A stretch of DNA of 64,000 bases from Rhodospirillaceae bacterium (lineage in GTDB: Bacteria; Pseudomonadota; Alphaproteobacteria; DSM-16000; Inquilinaceae): contig JACKIH010000003.1 in the NCBI GenBank assembly GCA_020638575.1, positions 2,523,501-2,587,500 on the forward strand, given 5' to 3'. The position numbers and the translations under genes are program-made. The notes under the pieces are model-generated. The model saw only the letters and a program-made list of their open reading frames with translations, was not told the DNA's origin and searched no databases. Position 1 is the first letter of the stretch. Each line of letters opens with the position of its first letter. This document shows positions 26,686 to 34,992 of this stretch, in pieces.

Positions 26686-27852
26686 ATGCCCGTGATCAAC
26701 TCCATTGCCGCCCTCCATGACGAGATGGCCGAGTGGCGCCACGATATCCACGCCCACCCGGAAATCGCGTTCGAGGAGGTCCGCACCGCCGGCATCGTTG
26801 CCGACAAGCTGCGGTCGTGGGGTATCGAGGTTCACACCGGCATCGCCAAGACCGGCGTGGTGGGCGTGCTCAAGGGGCGTTCGGACAACGGCCGCGCCAT
26901 CGGCCTGCGCGCCGACATGGACGCCCTGCCGATGACCGAGCAGACCGGCCTGCCCTACCAGAGCACCAATCCCGGCCGCTTCCACGGCTGCGGCCACGAC
27001 GGCCACACCACCATGCTATTGGGGGCCGCCCGCTACCTGGCGGAGACCCGCAATTTCGAGGGCACCGTGCACTTCATCTTCCAGCCGGGCGAGGAAGGCG
27101 GCGGCGGCGGCAAGATCATGGTGGAAGAGGGGTTGTTCGACCGCTTCGCCTGCGACGAGGTCTACGCCCTGCACAACTGGCCGCAGCTTCCGGTGGGCAC
27201 CATCGGCATCAAGAGCGGCCCGGCCATGGCGGCGACCGATACGTTTACCGCGGTGATCCGCGGCCACGGCGGCCACGCCGCCATGCCGCACATGACGGTC
27301 GATCCGGTGGTGATCGGCGCCCAGATCGTCACCGCCTGGCAGTCGCTGGTCAGCCGCACCACCGACCCGGTGAAGTCCGCCGTCGTCAGCGTCACCCAGT
27401 TCCATGCCGGCTCCGCCTTCAACGTGATCCCCGGCCAGGTGGACCTGTGCGGCACCGTGCGCACCTTCGAATCCGCGGTGCGCGACCGGGTGCGCGACGG
27501 CATGATCCGCATCGCCGAGGGCATCGCCACCGGTTTCGGCGGCCGCGCCGAGGTCGACTACATCGAAGGCTACCCCGCCACCGTGAACCCGCCGGAATAT
27601 GCCGACGTCGCCGCCGCCGTGGCGCAAAGCGTGGTCGGCGTCGGCAAGGTGGAGCGCGACCTGGAGCCGGTGATGGGCGGCGAGGACTTCTCCTACATGC
27701 TGAACGAGCGGCCCGGCGCCTACGTGTTCGTCGGTCAGGCCGGCGGCCCCAACGCATGTTCGGTGCACAACCCGCACTACGATTTTAACGATGAGATCCT
27801 GCCGATCGGCGCTAGCTTGCTGGCATCGTTTGCCGAGCATCGGCTGCGCTAA
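26686..27852 (+). CDS. M20 family amidohydrolase (hippurate/N-acyl-amino-acid type)
   Basis: 388-residue metal-dependent amidohydrolase. Metal-binding residues are in HGCGHDGHTT (Cys and His), FQPGEEGGGGGK (Glu pair) and the C-terminal GGEDFSYML; the lid/dimerisation domain starts at GHGGHAAMPH. This pattern is that of HipO/AbgB-like N-acyl-L-amino-acid or indoleacetyl-amino-acid hydrolases. The substrate cannot be fixed from sequence. The ATG at 26686 gives the standard length; an upstream in-frame start at 26593 adds an unsupported extension. Confidence 0.9.
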   Translation: MPVINSIAALHDEMAEWRHDIHAHPEIAFEEVRTAGIVADKLRSWGIEVHTGIAKTGVVGVLKGRSDNGRAIGLRADMDALPMTEQTGLPYQSTNPGRFHGCGHDGHTTMLLGAARYLAETRNFEGTVHFIFQPGEEGGGGGKIMVEEGLFDRFACDEVYALHNWPQLPVGTIGIKSGPAMAATDTFTAVIRGHGGHAAMPHMTVDPVVIGAQIVTAWQSLVSRTTDPVKSAVVSVTQFHAGSAFNVIPGQVDLCGTVRTFESAVRDRVRDGMIRIAEGIATGFGGRAEVDYIEGYPATVNPPEYADVAAAVAQSVVGVGKVERDLEPVMGGEDFSYMLNERPGAYVFVGQAGGPNACSVHNPHYDFNDEILPIGASLLASFAEHRLR

Positions 27853-27906
27853 TTCACTCGGGCCGGGCGGGACCGGCCGGGCGGACCCAACAAGAACGAG
27901 ACTGCC

Positions 27907-28437
27907 ATGATCCACCGGAGGGACCAGATGCGACAGGCGATCCACGCCCTGACACTTGCAACCGCCTGGCTGGTGCTGGCGTCGTGCAGCGGCTCGCAGA
28001 GCGGCGACACGGCGATGGCCGAGCCCATGGGCGATACGCCCCAGGTCGCCCAGGCCGTACCGTTGAGCGGGCCGGTGCCGCGGATCGACGATCGGTTCAC
28101 CTGGTCGGGACAGCAGAGTGCCGCCTTCAACGACCTGTTCGTGACGGCGCGCGAAGAGCGCGGCTGGCGCCTGCTGTGGCAGCTCGTCGGCGAGGACCCG
28201 CCGGGGCCGCTGCCGGACGAGGCGATGGCGGTGGCGGTGTTCCTCGGTGCGCGGCCGACCGCGGGCTACCAGGTGGCCATCACCGACGTGCTGGAATCGC
28301 CCGGCGAGATCACCGTGCAATACCGGGAAACGGAGCCCTCCGCCGGTGCCACCACGGCCCAGATCCTTACCGCACCCTACGTGGTGGAGCTGGTCCCGCT
28401 GTCGTCCCTGCCGGTGAACTTCGAGACCGACGGCTAG
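27907..28437 (+). CDS. Lipoprotein with PrcB-like domain
   Basis: 176 residues. Signal peptide with lipobox VLASCSGS, a short Ser/Gly linker, and a C-terminal domain (about residues 110-165) with VAVFLGARPTAGYQVAITDV and ITVQYRETEPSAGA, which matches the protease-complex subunit PrcB domain. The family is named for a protein that stabilises a spirochaete surface protease; here its partner is unknown. Two possible starts, 27907 and 27928, both keep the signal. Confidence 0.8.
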   Translation: MIHRRDQMRQAIHALTLATAWLVLASCSGSQSGDTAMAEPMGDTPQVAQAVPLSGPVPRIDDRFTWSGQQSAAFNDLFVTAREERGWRLLWQLVGEDPPGPLPDEAMAVAVFLGARPTAGYQVAITDVLESPGEITVQYRETEPSAGATTAQILTAPYVVELVPLSSLPVNFETDG

Positions 28438-28717
28438 GTTACGTCGGGATTGGCCCGGCCCCGGATCCGCCGGTGGCCCTGCGCCCCCGGCGGCTGCGGG
28501 CCGGTGTCGGGCCGCCGGCAACGGGGCGGGCTGGACGCCGGTGGGGGCCGGTGCCATAGTCCGCGCGTTTGATTTTGCTGTCGCCAGCCCAGGCCGCCAT
28601 CCGGCGGGCGGGGCGGCCCCCGCCTGCTTCCCGGCTTCACGACGACGGAACGCCCGGGATGCCCTGGGGGTCAGCGGCGGCAGTGCCATGTGGGATACCG
28701 CTGCGAAGGGCCGGCCG

Positions 28718-29107
28718 ATGGGCTTCAACGTCACCGAATGGAGCATGCGCGCCTATCTCAGGTTCGTGACGCGGCTGCGCGGCGAACGGATGGGCGAGGA
28801 TGCCGACGGCAACGTCTATTACCAGGCCCGCAAGGTGCACCCCTCGTTGCGCCGCAAGCGCCGCTGGGTGGTGTTCAACGGCGGCGAGTCCGAAGCCAGC
28901 CGGGTGCCGCCGGAATGGCATGCCTGGCTGCACTTCCAGACCGATCAGGTGCCGGCGGACGACAACCCGTTGCGCCGCCGCTGGCAGAAGCCGCACCAGG
29001 CCAACGCCACCGGCACCCTCGATGCCTATCGCCCACCGGGCCATACCCTGATGGGCGGCCGGCGCGACCGCGCGACCGGCGACTACGAACCCTGGGTGCC
29101 CTCCTGA
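28718..29107 (+). CDS. NADH:ubiquinone oxidoreductase subunit NDUFA12
   Basis: 129-residue accessory subunit of complex I, found in Alphaproteobacteria and mitochondria. Conserved features are the GNVYYQAR-like DADGNVYYQARK, RRWVVFNGG, VPPEWHAWLHFQTD and the C-terminal YEPWVPS. The ATG at 28718 gives the normal length; an in-frame ATG at 28688 would add ten residues. It heads the NDUFA12 / mlaD-like / DUF2155 block that is conserved in the class. Confidence 0.92.
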   Translation: MGFNVTEWSMRAYLRFVTRLRGERMGEDADGNVYYQARKVHPSLRRKRRWVVFNGGESEASRVPPEWHAWLHFQTDQVPADDNPLRRRWQKPHQANATGTLDAYRPPGHTLMGGRRDRATGDYEPWVPS

Positions 29108-29155
29108 CGGGCCGCCCTTCTCCGATCTTCCCAGCCACAGCGACGCGACGCCGCC

Positions 29156-29620
29156 ATGCACCACAACGTCATTGAAAGCGTGATGGGCGCGGTCGTGCTG
29201 GTGGTGGCCGCCCTGTTCCTCGTGTTCGCCTACACCAGCGCCGACCTGGGCGCGGTGGAAGGCTATGTGGTGGAGGCGCGGTTCGACCAGATCGCCGGCC
29301 TCACACCCGGTTCGGACGTCAGCATCAGCGGCGTGCGCGTGGGCAGCGTGGTCGACACCGCGCTCGACCCAGACACCTACCAGGCGGTGGTGCGAATGAG
29401 CATCGATCCGTCGATCACGCTGTATTCCGACGCCAGCGCCACCGTGGCCAGCGAAGGTCTGCTCGGCGGCATGTTCGTGCAGATCGATCCCGGCGGCGGC
29501 TTCGACGAGGTGCTGGAGCCCGGCGGGGAGATCGCCTACACCCAATCGACGCCGGGTCTGGAACAACTTCTCGGTCAGGTCATTTTCAGCCTGGAGAGCC
29601 TCGGCCGGGAAGACCAGTGA
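29156..29620 (+). CDS. mlaD: MlaD-like MCE-domain lipid transport protein
   Basis: 154 residues: an N-terminal membrane anchor (VMGAVVLVVAALFLVFAY) and one MCE domain (residues ~35-120; VVEARFDQIAGLTPGSDVSISGVRVGSV, ATVASEGLLGGMFVQIDPGG). MlaD forms the hexameric periplasmic ring of the phospholipid ABC transporter that maintains outer-membrane asymmetry. The ATPase and permease genes (mlaF, mlaE) are not adjacent, as is usual for alphaproteobacterial genes in this neighbourhood. Confidence 0.93.
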   Translation: MHHNVIESVMGAVVLVVAALFLVFAYTSADLGAVEGYVVEARFDQIAGLTPGSDVSISGVRVGSVVDTALDPDTYQAVVRMSIDPSITLYSDASATVASEGLLGGMFVQIDPGGGFDEVLEPGGEIAYTQSTPGLEQLLGQVIFSLESLGREDQ

Positions 29621-29757
29621 CCCTGGACACGGCACGGGCGGACTCCTTGGCAGGCGCCGTGAACGGCCCCAGGTGGGCCAAACTGTCGCCATTCTCGTGA
29701 TCTGTTACCGTGGCATCGGGTGCCGTGCCGCCCTTTGTCCTTCGGAGTTCGACTTTG

Positions 29758-30255
29758 ATGCGTAGCCGCCCCGTCGCCGTCCTTGCCCGGTCACTGCTGG
29801 CGGGTGTGCTCGCTGCCGGCCTCGGTATCGCCGCTGCGGGCGCCACCCAGCCGACCGTGGAGATGCCGTTTGCGCTGCTGCGGGCGCTGGACAAGATTAC
29901 CGCACAGGTGACCCGGCTTGACGTGCCGGTGGGCGAGACCGTGACCTTCGGCACGCTCTCCGTCACCGTCCGGGCGTGCTTCGGTTCGCGCCCGGAAGAA
30001 GCGCCGGAGAACGCGGCCTTCCTGGAGATCGTCGACACGCCGCCGGGCCAGGTCGAGCGGCTTGCCTTCTCCGGCTGGATGTTCTCCTCCTCGCCGTCGA
30101 TCTCGGCCATGGACCACGCGGTGTACGACGTGTGGGTCGACCACTGCGCCTACGAGGCGGAACCGGAAGAGCCGCTGGAGCCGCCGCCGCCGCGCCTGCC
30201 GATCCCCGAGGACCCGCCGCTGCCGCCGCCGCTGCCGCCCCAGCGCCTGCCGTAA
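29758..30255 (+). CDS. DUF2155 secreted protein
   Basis: 165-residue exported protein. Signal peptide ends near AAGATQ; the DUF2155 core (residues ~40-130) contains LDKITAQVTRLDVPVGETVTFGTL, ACFGSRPEEAPENAAFLEI, FSGWMFSSSPSISAMDHAVYDVWVDHC with two conserved cysteines. The last 30 residues are a Pro-rich tail that may span the cell wall. Function is unknown; genes of this family follow NDUFA12/mlaD in many Alphaproteobacteria. Only 12 bases separate its stop from that of the convergent mscS gene. Confidence 0.88.
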   Translation: MRSRPVAVLARSLLAGVLAAGLGIAAAGATQPTVEMPFALLRALDKITAQVTRLDVPVGETVTFGTLSVTVRACFGSRPEEAPENAAFLEIVDTPPGQVERLAFSGWMFSSSPSISAMDHAVYDVWVDHCAYEAEPEEPLEPPPPRLPIPEDPPLPPPLPPQRLP

Positions 30256-30267
30256 GCCCCCTTCGCC

Positions 30268-32460
30268 TCACTCGGGGGCGGCACGGCCGCGGTTGACCGC
30301 CGTCAGGGCCGCCGCCCCCGCCGGTTCCAGGGCGTCCGCCAGTCCCTCGTCCGGCGCCGAGCCGGGCTGGTTGATCGACACCCGCACCTCCGGCTTGGCG
30401 AAGGCGATGCCGTTTTCCGCCAGCGCCTTCTGCATGGCGGCGTAGGCGTGGCGGCGGATGAGGAACTGCTTGCCGGGCTTGCTCATGAATTTGGTGCGGA
30501 CGATCAGCCCGTAGTCGTCCACCTCCACCACCCCCTGGGACTTGAGCGGTTGCAGGAAGTCCTGGCCGATCTCCGGGTTGGTCAGCAGGTCCTTGCCGAC
30601 CTGCTTCATCACCTTGCGCATCTTTTCCACGTCGGTGTCGAAGGGCACGCGGAAGCGCAGCTTCATGATCGCCCAGTCGCGGCTGTAGTTGGTGAGCGTG
30701 GTGATCTCGCCGAACGGCACGGTGTGCAGGGCGCCGCGGTGATGGCGGAGCTGCAGCGAGCGAACGTTGATCTTTTCCACCGAGCCTTGGACGCTGCCGA
30801 GGTCGATGTACTCGCCGAGCCGGAAGGCATCGTCCATCAGGAAGAAGGCGCCCGACACGATGTCGCGCACCAGGGTCTGGGAGCCGAAGCCGATGGCGAT
30901 GCCCACCACCCCGGCGCCGGCCAGGACCGGGGCGATGGCGACGCCGAGGGACGACAGCGCCACCAGCACCGCAATCAGGAGGATGGCCGCCTGGCCGGCC
31001 CGCTTGAACAGCGGCAGCAGCGTGCGCATGCGCGACAGGCCGACGCCGCCGATCTCCGCCTCCGCCGGGTCGACGCCGTCGCTCACCGCCTGGGCGTCCT
31101 CCTGGGCGATGCGCCGGTCGATCCACAGCCGGAGTGCGGCCCAGCCGGCATAGGCCACCAGCACCACGGTGCCCACCTCCAAGGCGCCGCGCACGGTGGC
31201 CGCCCACAGCCCGCTGCCTTCGCCGATCAGGTCGATGCGCCAGGCGACGGCGAGCAGCAGCACCACCGCGACGGCGAGCCCCACGCGGGCCACCGTCAGC
31301 ACCGCCGGGGTCAGCGCTCCCGAAGTGGCGGCGGTGCGCAACGCCTCGCGCGCCAGGGCGGCATCCAGGCTCGGCCATAGCAGCAGCAACCCGATGGTCC
31401 CGAGCCCGGCGCCGAACAGCGGCGGCCCGCCGAGCAGGCTGGTGGCCACCAGCCAGCACCAGATCAGCAGCGTGCCGACCGCCAAAGCCCAGGGGTAGGT
31501 GCCGGCCAAGCGCCGGCGGGTGGGGCCGGCGGCGATCTCCCCCCAGCCGCCATCGGCTCCCAAGTCATGGGCGAGCGCCCTGCGGGTCGCCAGGACGGCG
31601 GCGGCAAGGCTGAGGGTGAGCACCGTGCCGACCGACATGAGGAAGAGCAGGTGCACGTCGCCCTGCACCCCCAGGATGGCGAACACCGAGCAGGTGAAGA
31701 ACCCGAAGGCGCCGACGGCCATGGTGGCCAGTACGCCGGTATGGACGCGCCGCGCCTCGCCGTCGCCATAGGCGGGGATCCGCCACTCCGCTGCCGTGGG
31801 GGCGGCATAGGCGCGGGAAATCCCGCCGATCACCCGCAGCACCACGATGGCGGCGAGGTAGAAGGCGAAGGTCACGCGTTCCCGGGTGGGGCCGTCGTGC
31901 AGTGCCAGGAAGAGGGACGCGGCGATGCCGGCGAACAGGGCCACCAGCAGAAAATGCCCGGCCGCCGCGGCCATCGCGTGGCTGACCCGGGCAGCCAGGG
32001 CCGGCGGTTCGGCCGGTGCCGGCTCGATGGTCCGGGTGCGGCGGGCCACCAGCAACTCTGCGGCGGCCCCCACGGCCAGGGCCAAGGCGAACAGGCCGAC
32101 AAAGCGACCGAAATGGCCATCCTCACCGTCGACCAGGCTGGCGGCGGCGCGGCCCAGGGCGCCGGGAAGCTGGTCGTAGGTGGCGAGGATCTCTCCCAGC
32201 CGGCCACGCAAGTCGGCCAAGGCCGCTTGCAGGGCAAAGGCCGTATCGGCGGGGTTGAAGGTGCCGGTCTCGGCCTCCTGCGGAGCCTCCAGACGCTCCA
32301 GCAGCAACGCCCGCAACTCGGCGTCCGACAGGCGGGCGAGTTCCTCCTCCGTGGTCGGCACGGAGCCGGCTTCGCTCTGGGCGAGGGCGGGGCGCCCGGC
32401 CGCAGCGGCCCAGGCCGCCAGGACGATGGCGAAGGCAGCGAAGCGGATAGCGCGGGCCAT
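30268..32460 (-). CDS. Large MscS-family mechanosensitive channel
   Basis: 730 residues with a signal peptide (AAWAAAAGRPALAQ), a periplasmic segment to about residue 130, roughly ten predicted membrane helices, then the MscS core: the pore helix region AIAPVLAGAGVVGIAIGFGSQTLVRDIVSG, the beta domain GEYIDLGSVQGSVEKINVRSLQLRHHRG and TVPFGEITTLTNYSRDW, and the C-terminal alpha/beta domain. Larger than E. coli MscS (286) and comparable with YbdG/YbiO-type channels. It releases solutes on osmotic downshock. ATG at 32460 places the signal peptide correctly. Confidence 0.92.
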   Translation of the reverse strand: MARAIRFAAFAIVLAAWAAAAGRPALAQSEAGSVPTTEEELARLSDAELRALLLERLEAPQEAETGTFNPADTAFALQAALADLRGRLGEILATYDQLPGALGRAAASLVDGEDGHFGRFVGLFALALAVGAAAELLVARRTRTIEPAPAEPPALAARVSHAMAAAAGHFLLVALFAGIAASLFLALHDGPTRERVTFAFYLAAIVVLRVIGGISRAYAAPTAAEWRIPAYGDGEARRVHTGVLATMAVGAFGFFTCSVFAILGVQGDVHLLFLMSVGTVLTLSLAAAVLATRRALAHDLGADGGWGEIAAGPTRRRLAGTYPWALAVGTLLIWCWLVATSLLGGPPLFGAGLGTIGLLLLWPSLDAALAREALRTAATSGALTPAVLTVARVGLAVAVVLLLAVAWRIDLIGEGSGLWAATVRGALEVGTVVLVAYAGWAALRLWIDRRIAQEDAQAVSDGVDPAEAEIGGVGLSRMRTLLPLFKRAGQAAILLIAVLVALSSLGVAIAPVLAGAGVVGIAIGFGSQTLVRDIVSGAFFLMDDAFRLGEYIDLGSVQGSVEKINVRSLQLRHHRGALHTVPFGEITTLTNYSRDWAIMKLRFRVPFDTDVEKMRKVMKQVGKDLLTNPEIGQDFLQPLKSQGVVEVDDYGLIVRTKFMSKPGKQFLIRRHAYAAMQKALAENGIAFAKPEVRVSINQPGSAPDEGLADALEPAGAAALTAVNRGRAAPE

Positions 32461-32611
32461 GGCGGTGCGTCCCCAAGCAGGCGATGGCGGGACTCTACAC
32501 CGCGGCGGCGAACAGCGCCGCGGGCGGCAAAGGGTCGGCGTCGGTGCCACCGCATACGCGCCGGCGGTCGGCGGCGCCAATCAACAGCTTGGGAGGGGGC
32601 CGTCCGCCCGC

Positions 32612-32665
32612 GGGGGCAGGCCGGGGGGCAGGCCGGGGGTCAGGCCCGCGGGGGCAGGCCGGGCG
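32612..32665. repeat. G-rich direct repeats
   Basis: Four imperfect copies of GGGGGCAGGCCGG-like units (some with GTCAGGCC) run directly up to the stop codon of the next minus-strand gene. The runs of five or six G could form quadruplex structures. Possibly a slippage-prone spacer with no coding role. Confidence 0.6.
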
Positions 32666-33205
32666 TCAGGGTTGATAGGGCAATGAAGATTGGTGAAGGA
32701 TGATCCGCACCTTGCCGTCTTCGCATTGCCTGAACACGAAGCTCTTGTTGACGAAGAGGTGACTATCGTCTCCGCCTATGAAATGAACATTGCATTGCAC
32801 GATCGCCAGATCGCCATGCAGGATGTAATCCAGCTTACTGTACCAAACTTTCACCCAAGGCTTGAGTTTGAAGCCCTTGTCATTCGGGAAGTTTGGATCT
32901 CCGCCGACAAAATAGGCGAGAGCGCCTTCCTTGGTGGGCCGATATGTTTGCGTGCCATAGGCGAGGGTTGGCTTGAATAGGACTTTGCCGTTGTCATAGT
33001 CGTAGTGGTCGCTCAGAACCTTTGCCGAGAAAGTCCGGGCATCGCCGCCCTCGGCATGGACCTTGCCAACCGCGACAACGTTGTCGCACCAGGTCTGCAA
33101 TGCCGTGTGCACCATCTCGTCGGTAAACATCGCGTCCGCCTTCTCCCCGAAACTGTCTGCGTAGGCAGCGTTGGCCGCGAGACTGTCGGCCCGAACCTTC
33201 GGCAT
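32666..33205 (-). CDS. Hypothetical protein, possibly NTF2/SnoaL-like
   Basis: 179-residue soluble protein without signal peptide. It has an N-terminal helix region followed by alternating beta strands (VLFKPTLAYGTQTYRPT, LKPWVKVWYSKLDYIL, AIVQCNVHFIGG, FVNKSFVFRQCEDGKVRIILHQSSLPY) compatible with an NTF2-like cone fold; the closing IILHQSSLPY block resembles SnoaL-type proteins. Base composition is lower in GC than its neighbours, suggesting recent acquisition. No function is claimed. Confidence 0.75.
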   Translation of the reverse strand: MPKVRADSLAANAAYADSFGEKADAMFTDEMVHTALQTWCDNVVAVGKVHAEGGDARTFSAKVLSDHYDYDNGKVLFKPTLAYGTQTYRPTKEGALAYFVGGDPNFPNDKGFKLKPWVKVWYSKLDYILHGDLAIVQCNVHFIGGDDSHLFVNKSFVFRQCEDGKVRIILHQSSLPYQP

Positions 33206-33440
33206 GGATGATGCTCCCGTATGGCTGTGCGGCTTTGACGGAGGCGGCCCGGCGCGGCAGGCACCGAGCGGCGCCGGGCGGTGTCAGCAGCCCCCTGTGG
33301 CGGGCAAGACCTGACCACGAATAGGGGTATTGGGCAATCCGCCGTCGCGTATAAATCGTAGCCATTGACGTTGCATATGGCCGACCGGGTGGTCGACCGG
33401 CCCGCGGGCGGCGCAAGCGTGCCGCGTGGGGAGGGCGCGC

Positions 33441-33539
33441 GAACAGGCGCACCGCCACCATGCGGGTGGGATAGGTGACGCCGGAGACATCGACGTTGGG
33501 CCCGTCCCACAGCCAGATGTCGCGATCGATCTCGATCAT
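33441..33539 (-). pseudogene. N-terminal fragment resembling DUF4336 proteins
   Basis: The minus strand from ATG 33539 reads MIEIDRDIWLWDGPNVDVSG then VTYPTRMVAVRL, which looks like the start of DUF4336 (metallo-hydrolase-like) proteins, whose N termini have diWxxdGPxVxxxGxxYPTRMxVxRL. After about 33 residues the similarity stops and the frame continues into unrelated low-quality sequence. Interpreted as a truncated remnant. Family assignment is from memory of the pattern and is tentative. Confidence 0.4.
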
Positions 33540-33716
33540 CTCTGGGCCTTTCGCGGTACCGGAATGCCCCCTCCCCGCCGCGGCCATGATACACTTCGCA
33601 AGCGAGGTGTGTGCTGCGGAGCGGTCTCGCGCGGTTCCCTATGGCATCAAAGTGAGATTGGTTGTTACTGTAGGCCCGGTCCGTGGCGCTGACGCTCTGC
33701 GAGGCCATTTTTTTCA

Positions 33717-33734
33717 ATAAGTCCAACAACTTAT
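33717..33734 (+). promoter_or_regulatory. Inverted repeat ahead of mct, candidate operator
   Basis: ATAAGT-CCAACA-ACTTAT is a perfect 6-bp palindrome in an A/T-rich patch 12 bases ahead of the mct start codon. The ribosome-binding sequence GGGGAGACGG lies between it and the ATG. Its place suggests a repressor or activator site for the cluster. No regulator gene is adjacent. Confidence 0.45.
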
Positions 33735-33746
33735 GCGGGGAGACGG

Positions 33747-34982
33747 ATGAATAGAATCCTGGATGGGTTGCGCATCATCGAGGGCTCCGCCTTCGTGGCG
33801 GCGCCCTTGGGCGGCATGACGCTGGCCCAGTTGGGGGCCGACGTGATCCGCTTCGATCCGCTGACCGGCGGGCTCGATGCCCATCGCTGGCCGGTCACCC
33901 AGGAAGGCCGCAGCCTCTATTGGGCCGGGCTCAACAAGGGCAAGCGCTCGCTCGCCGTCGATACCCGCCAGCCCGAAGGCCGCGAGATCGTCACCGCGCT
34001 GATCGGCGCGGAGGGCGAGGGCAACGGCATCTATCTCAGCAATTTCCCGTCGCGCGGCTGGCAGAGCTACGAAGCCCTGAAGGCCAAGCGCGACGACGTG
34101 ATCGTGGTCAACCTGCTGGGCAACCCCGACGGCACCTCGGCGGTGGACTACACCGTCAACTGTGCGGTGGGCTTCCCCTTCGTCACCGGCATGCCCCATG
34201 GCAACGCCCCGGTGAACCCGGTGAACCACGTGCTGCCGGCCTGGGATGCCATCGCCGGCATCCACCTGTCGCTGGCCATCGTGGCGGCGGAACGCTACCG
34301 CCGGCTCAACGGCATCGGCCAGCACGTGCAGGTGGCGCTGGCGGACATCGCCATCGCCATGGCCGGCAACCTGGGCTACATCCAGGAGGTGCAGATCAAC
34401 CACCAGGATCGCCGCGCCCACGGCAACTATCTTTACGGCTCCTATGGCTGCGATTTCGAGACGCTGGACGGCCGGCGTATCTACATCGTCGTGGTGACGG
34501 ACCGGATGTGGGTCGAACTGGGCAAGGCGACCGGCCTGGAGCCCAAGTTCACCGCCCTGGAGGCGCTGCTGGCCTACGACTTCGGCAAGGAAGGCGATCG
34601 CTTCAAGGCGTCCGACGCCATCTCCGCGATCCTCAAGCCGTGGTGCGAAGCGCGCACGCTGGCCCAGATCGGCGAGGCGTTCGACGGCACCGGCGTGTGC
34701 TGGGGCCCCTACCAGACCTTCACCCAGCTCGTGGAGCAGGACCCGCGGTGCTCCACCGCCAACCCCATGTTCTCCGAGTTGGACCAGCCGGGCATCGGCC
34801 GCTACCTGGTGCCGGGCTCGCCCCTGTCGTTCAGCCAGTCGCCCCGCCGGGTGCCGGTGCGCGCCCCGCTCCTGGGCGAGCACACCGACGAGATCCTGGG
34901 CGGCGACCTCGGCTTCAGCGACCGCCAGATCGGCGAACTGCGCGACCGCCGGGTGGTCGGTGGCCCTATCGACGTGGTGTGA
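33747..34982 (+). CDS. mct: Mesaconyl-CoA C1-C4 CoA-transferase (Mct-like, family III)
   Basis: 411-residue CaiB/BaiF-type CoA-transferase. Family III features are the opening LDGLRIIEGSAFVAAPLGGMTLAQLGADVIRFD and the catalytic Asp in LPAWDAIAGIHLSLA near residue 170. In the 3-hydroxypropionate bi-cycle, Mct moves CoA from C1 to C4 of mesaconate within one molecule. The assignment to Mct rather than another CaiB enzyme rests on the immediate neighbours meh, mch and mcl. ATG at 33747 with GGGGAGACGG site. It is the first gene of the operon; meh starts 11 bases after its stop. Confidence 0.85.
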   Translation: MNRILDGLRIIEGSAFVAAPLGGMTLAQLGADVIRFDPLTGGLDAHRWPVTQEGRSLYWAGLNKGKRSLAVDTRQPEGREIVTALIGAEGEGNGIYLSNFPSRGWQSYEALKAKRDDVIVVNLLGNPDGTSAVDYTVNCAVGFPFVTGMPHGNAPVNPVNHVLPAWDAIAGIHLSLAIVAAERYRRLNGIGQHVQVALADIAIAMAGNLGYIQEVQINHQDRRAHGNYLYGSYGCDFETLDGRRIYIVVVTDRMWVELGKATGLEPKFTALEALLAYDFGKEGDRFKASDAISAILKPWCEARTLAQIGEAFDGTGVCWGPYQTFTQLVEQDPRCSTANPMFSELDQPGIGRYLVPGSPLSFSQSPRRVPVRAPLLGEHTDEILGGDLGFSDRQIGELRDRRVVGGPIDVV

Positions 34983-34992
34983 GGAGGGCGCG

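Larger units (their letters stand above)
33206..33746. other. Junction region upstream of the mct cluster
   Basis: About 540 bases with no intact gene. It contains a probable gene fragment (33441-33539, minus strand) and, at its 3' end, an A/T-rich segment with a perfect inverted repeat just ahead of mct. The change of composition and the fragment mark this as a rearrangement boundary. Confidence 0.5.
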
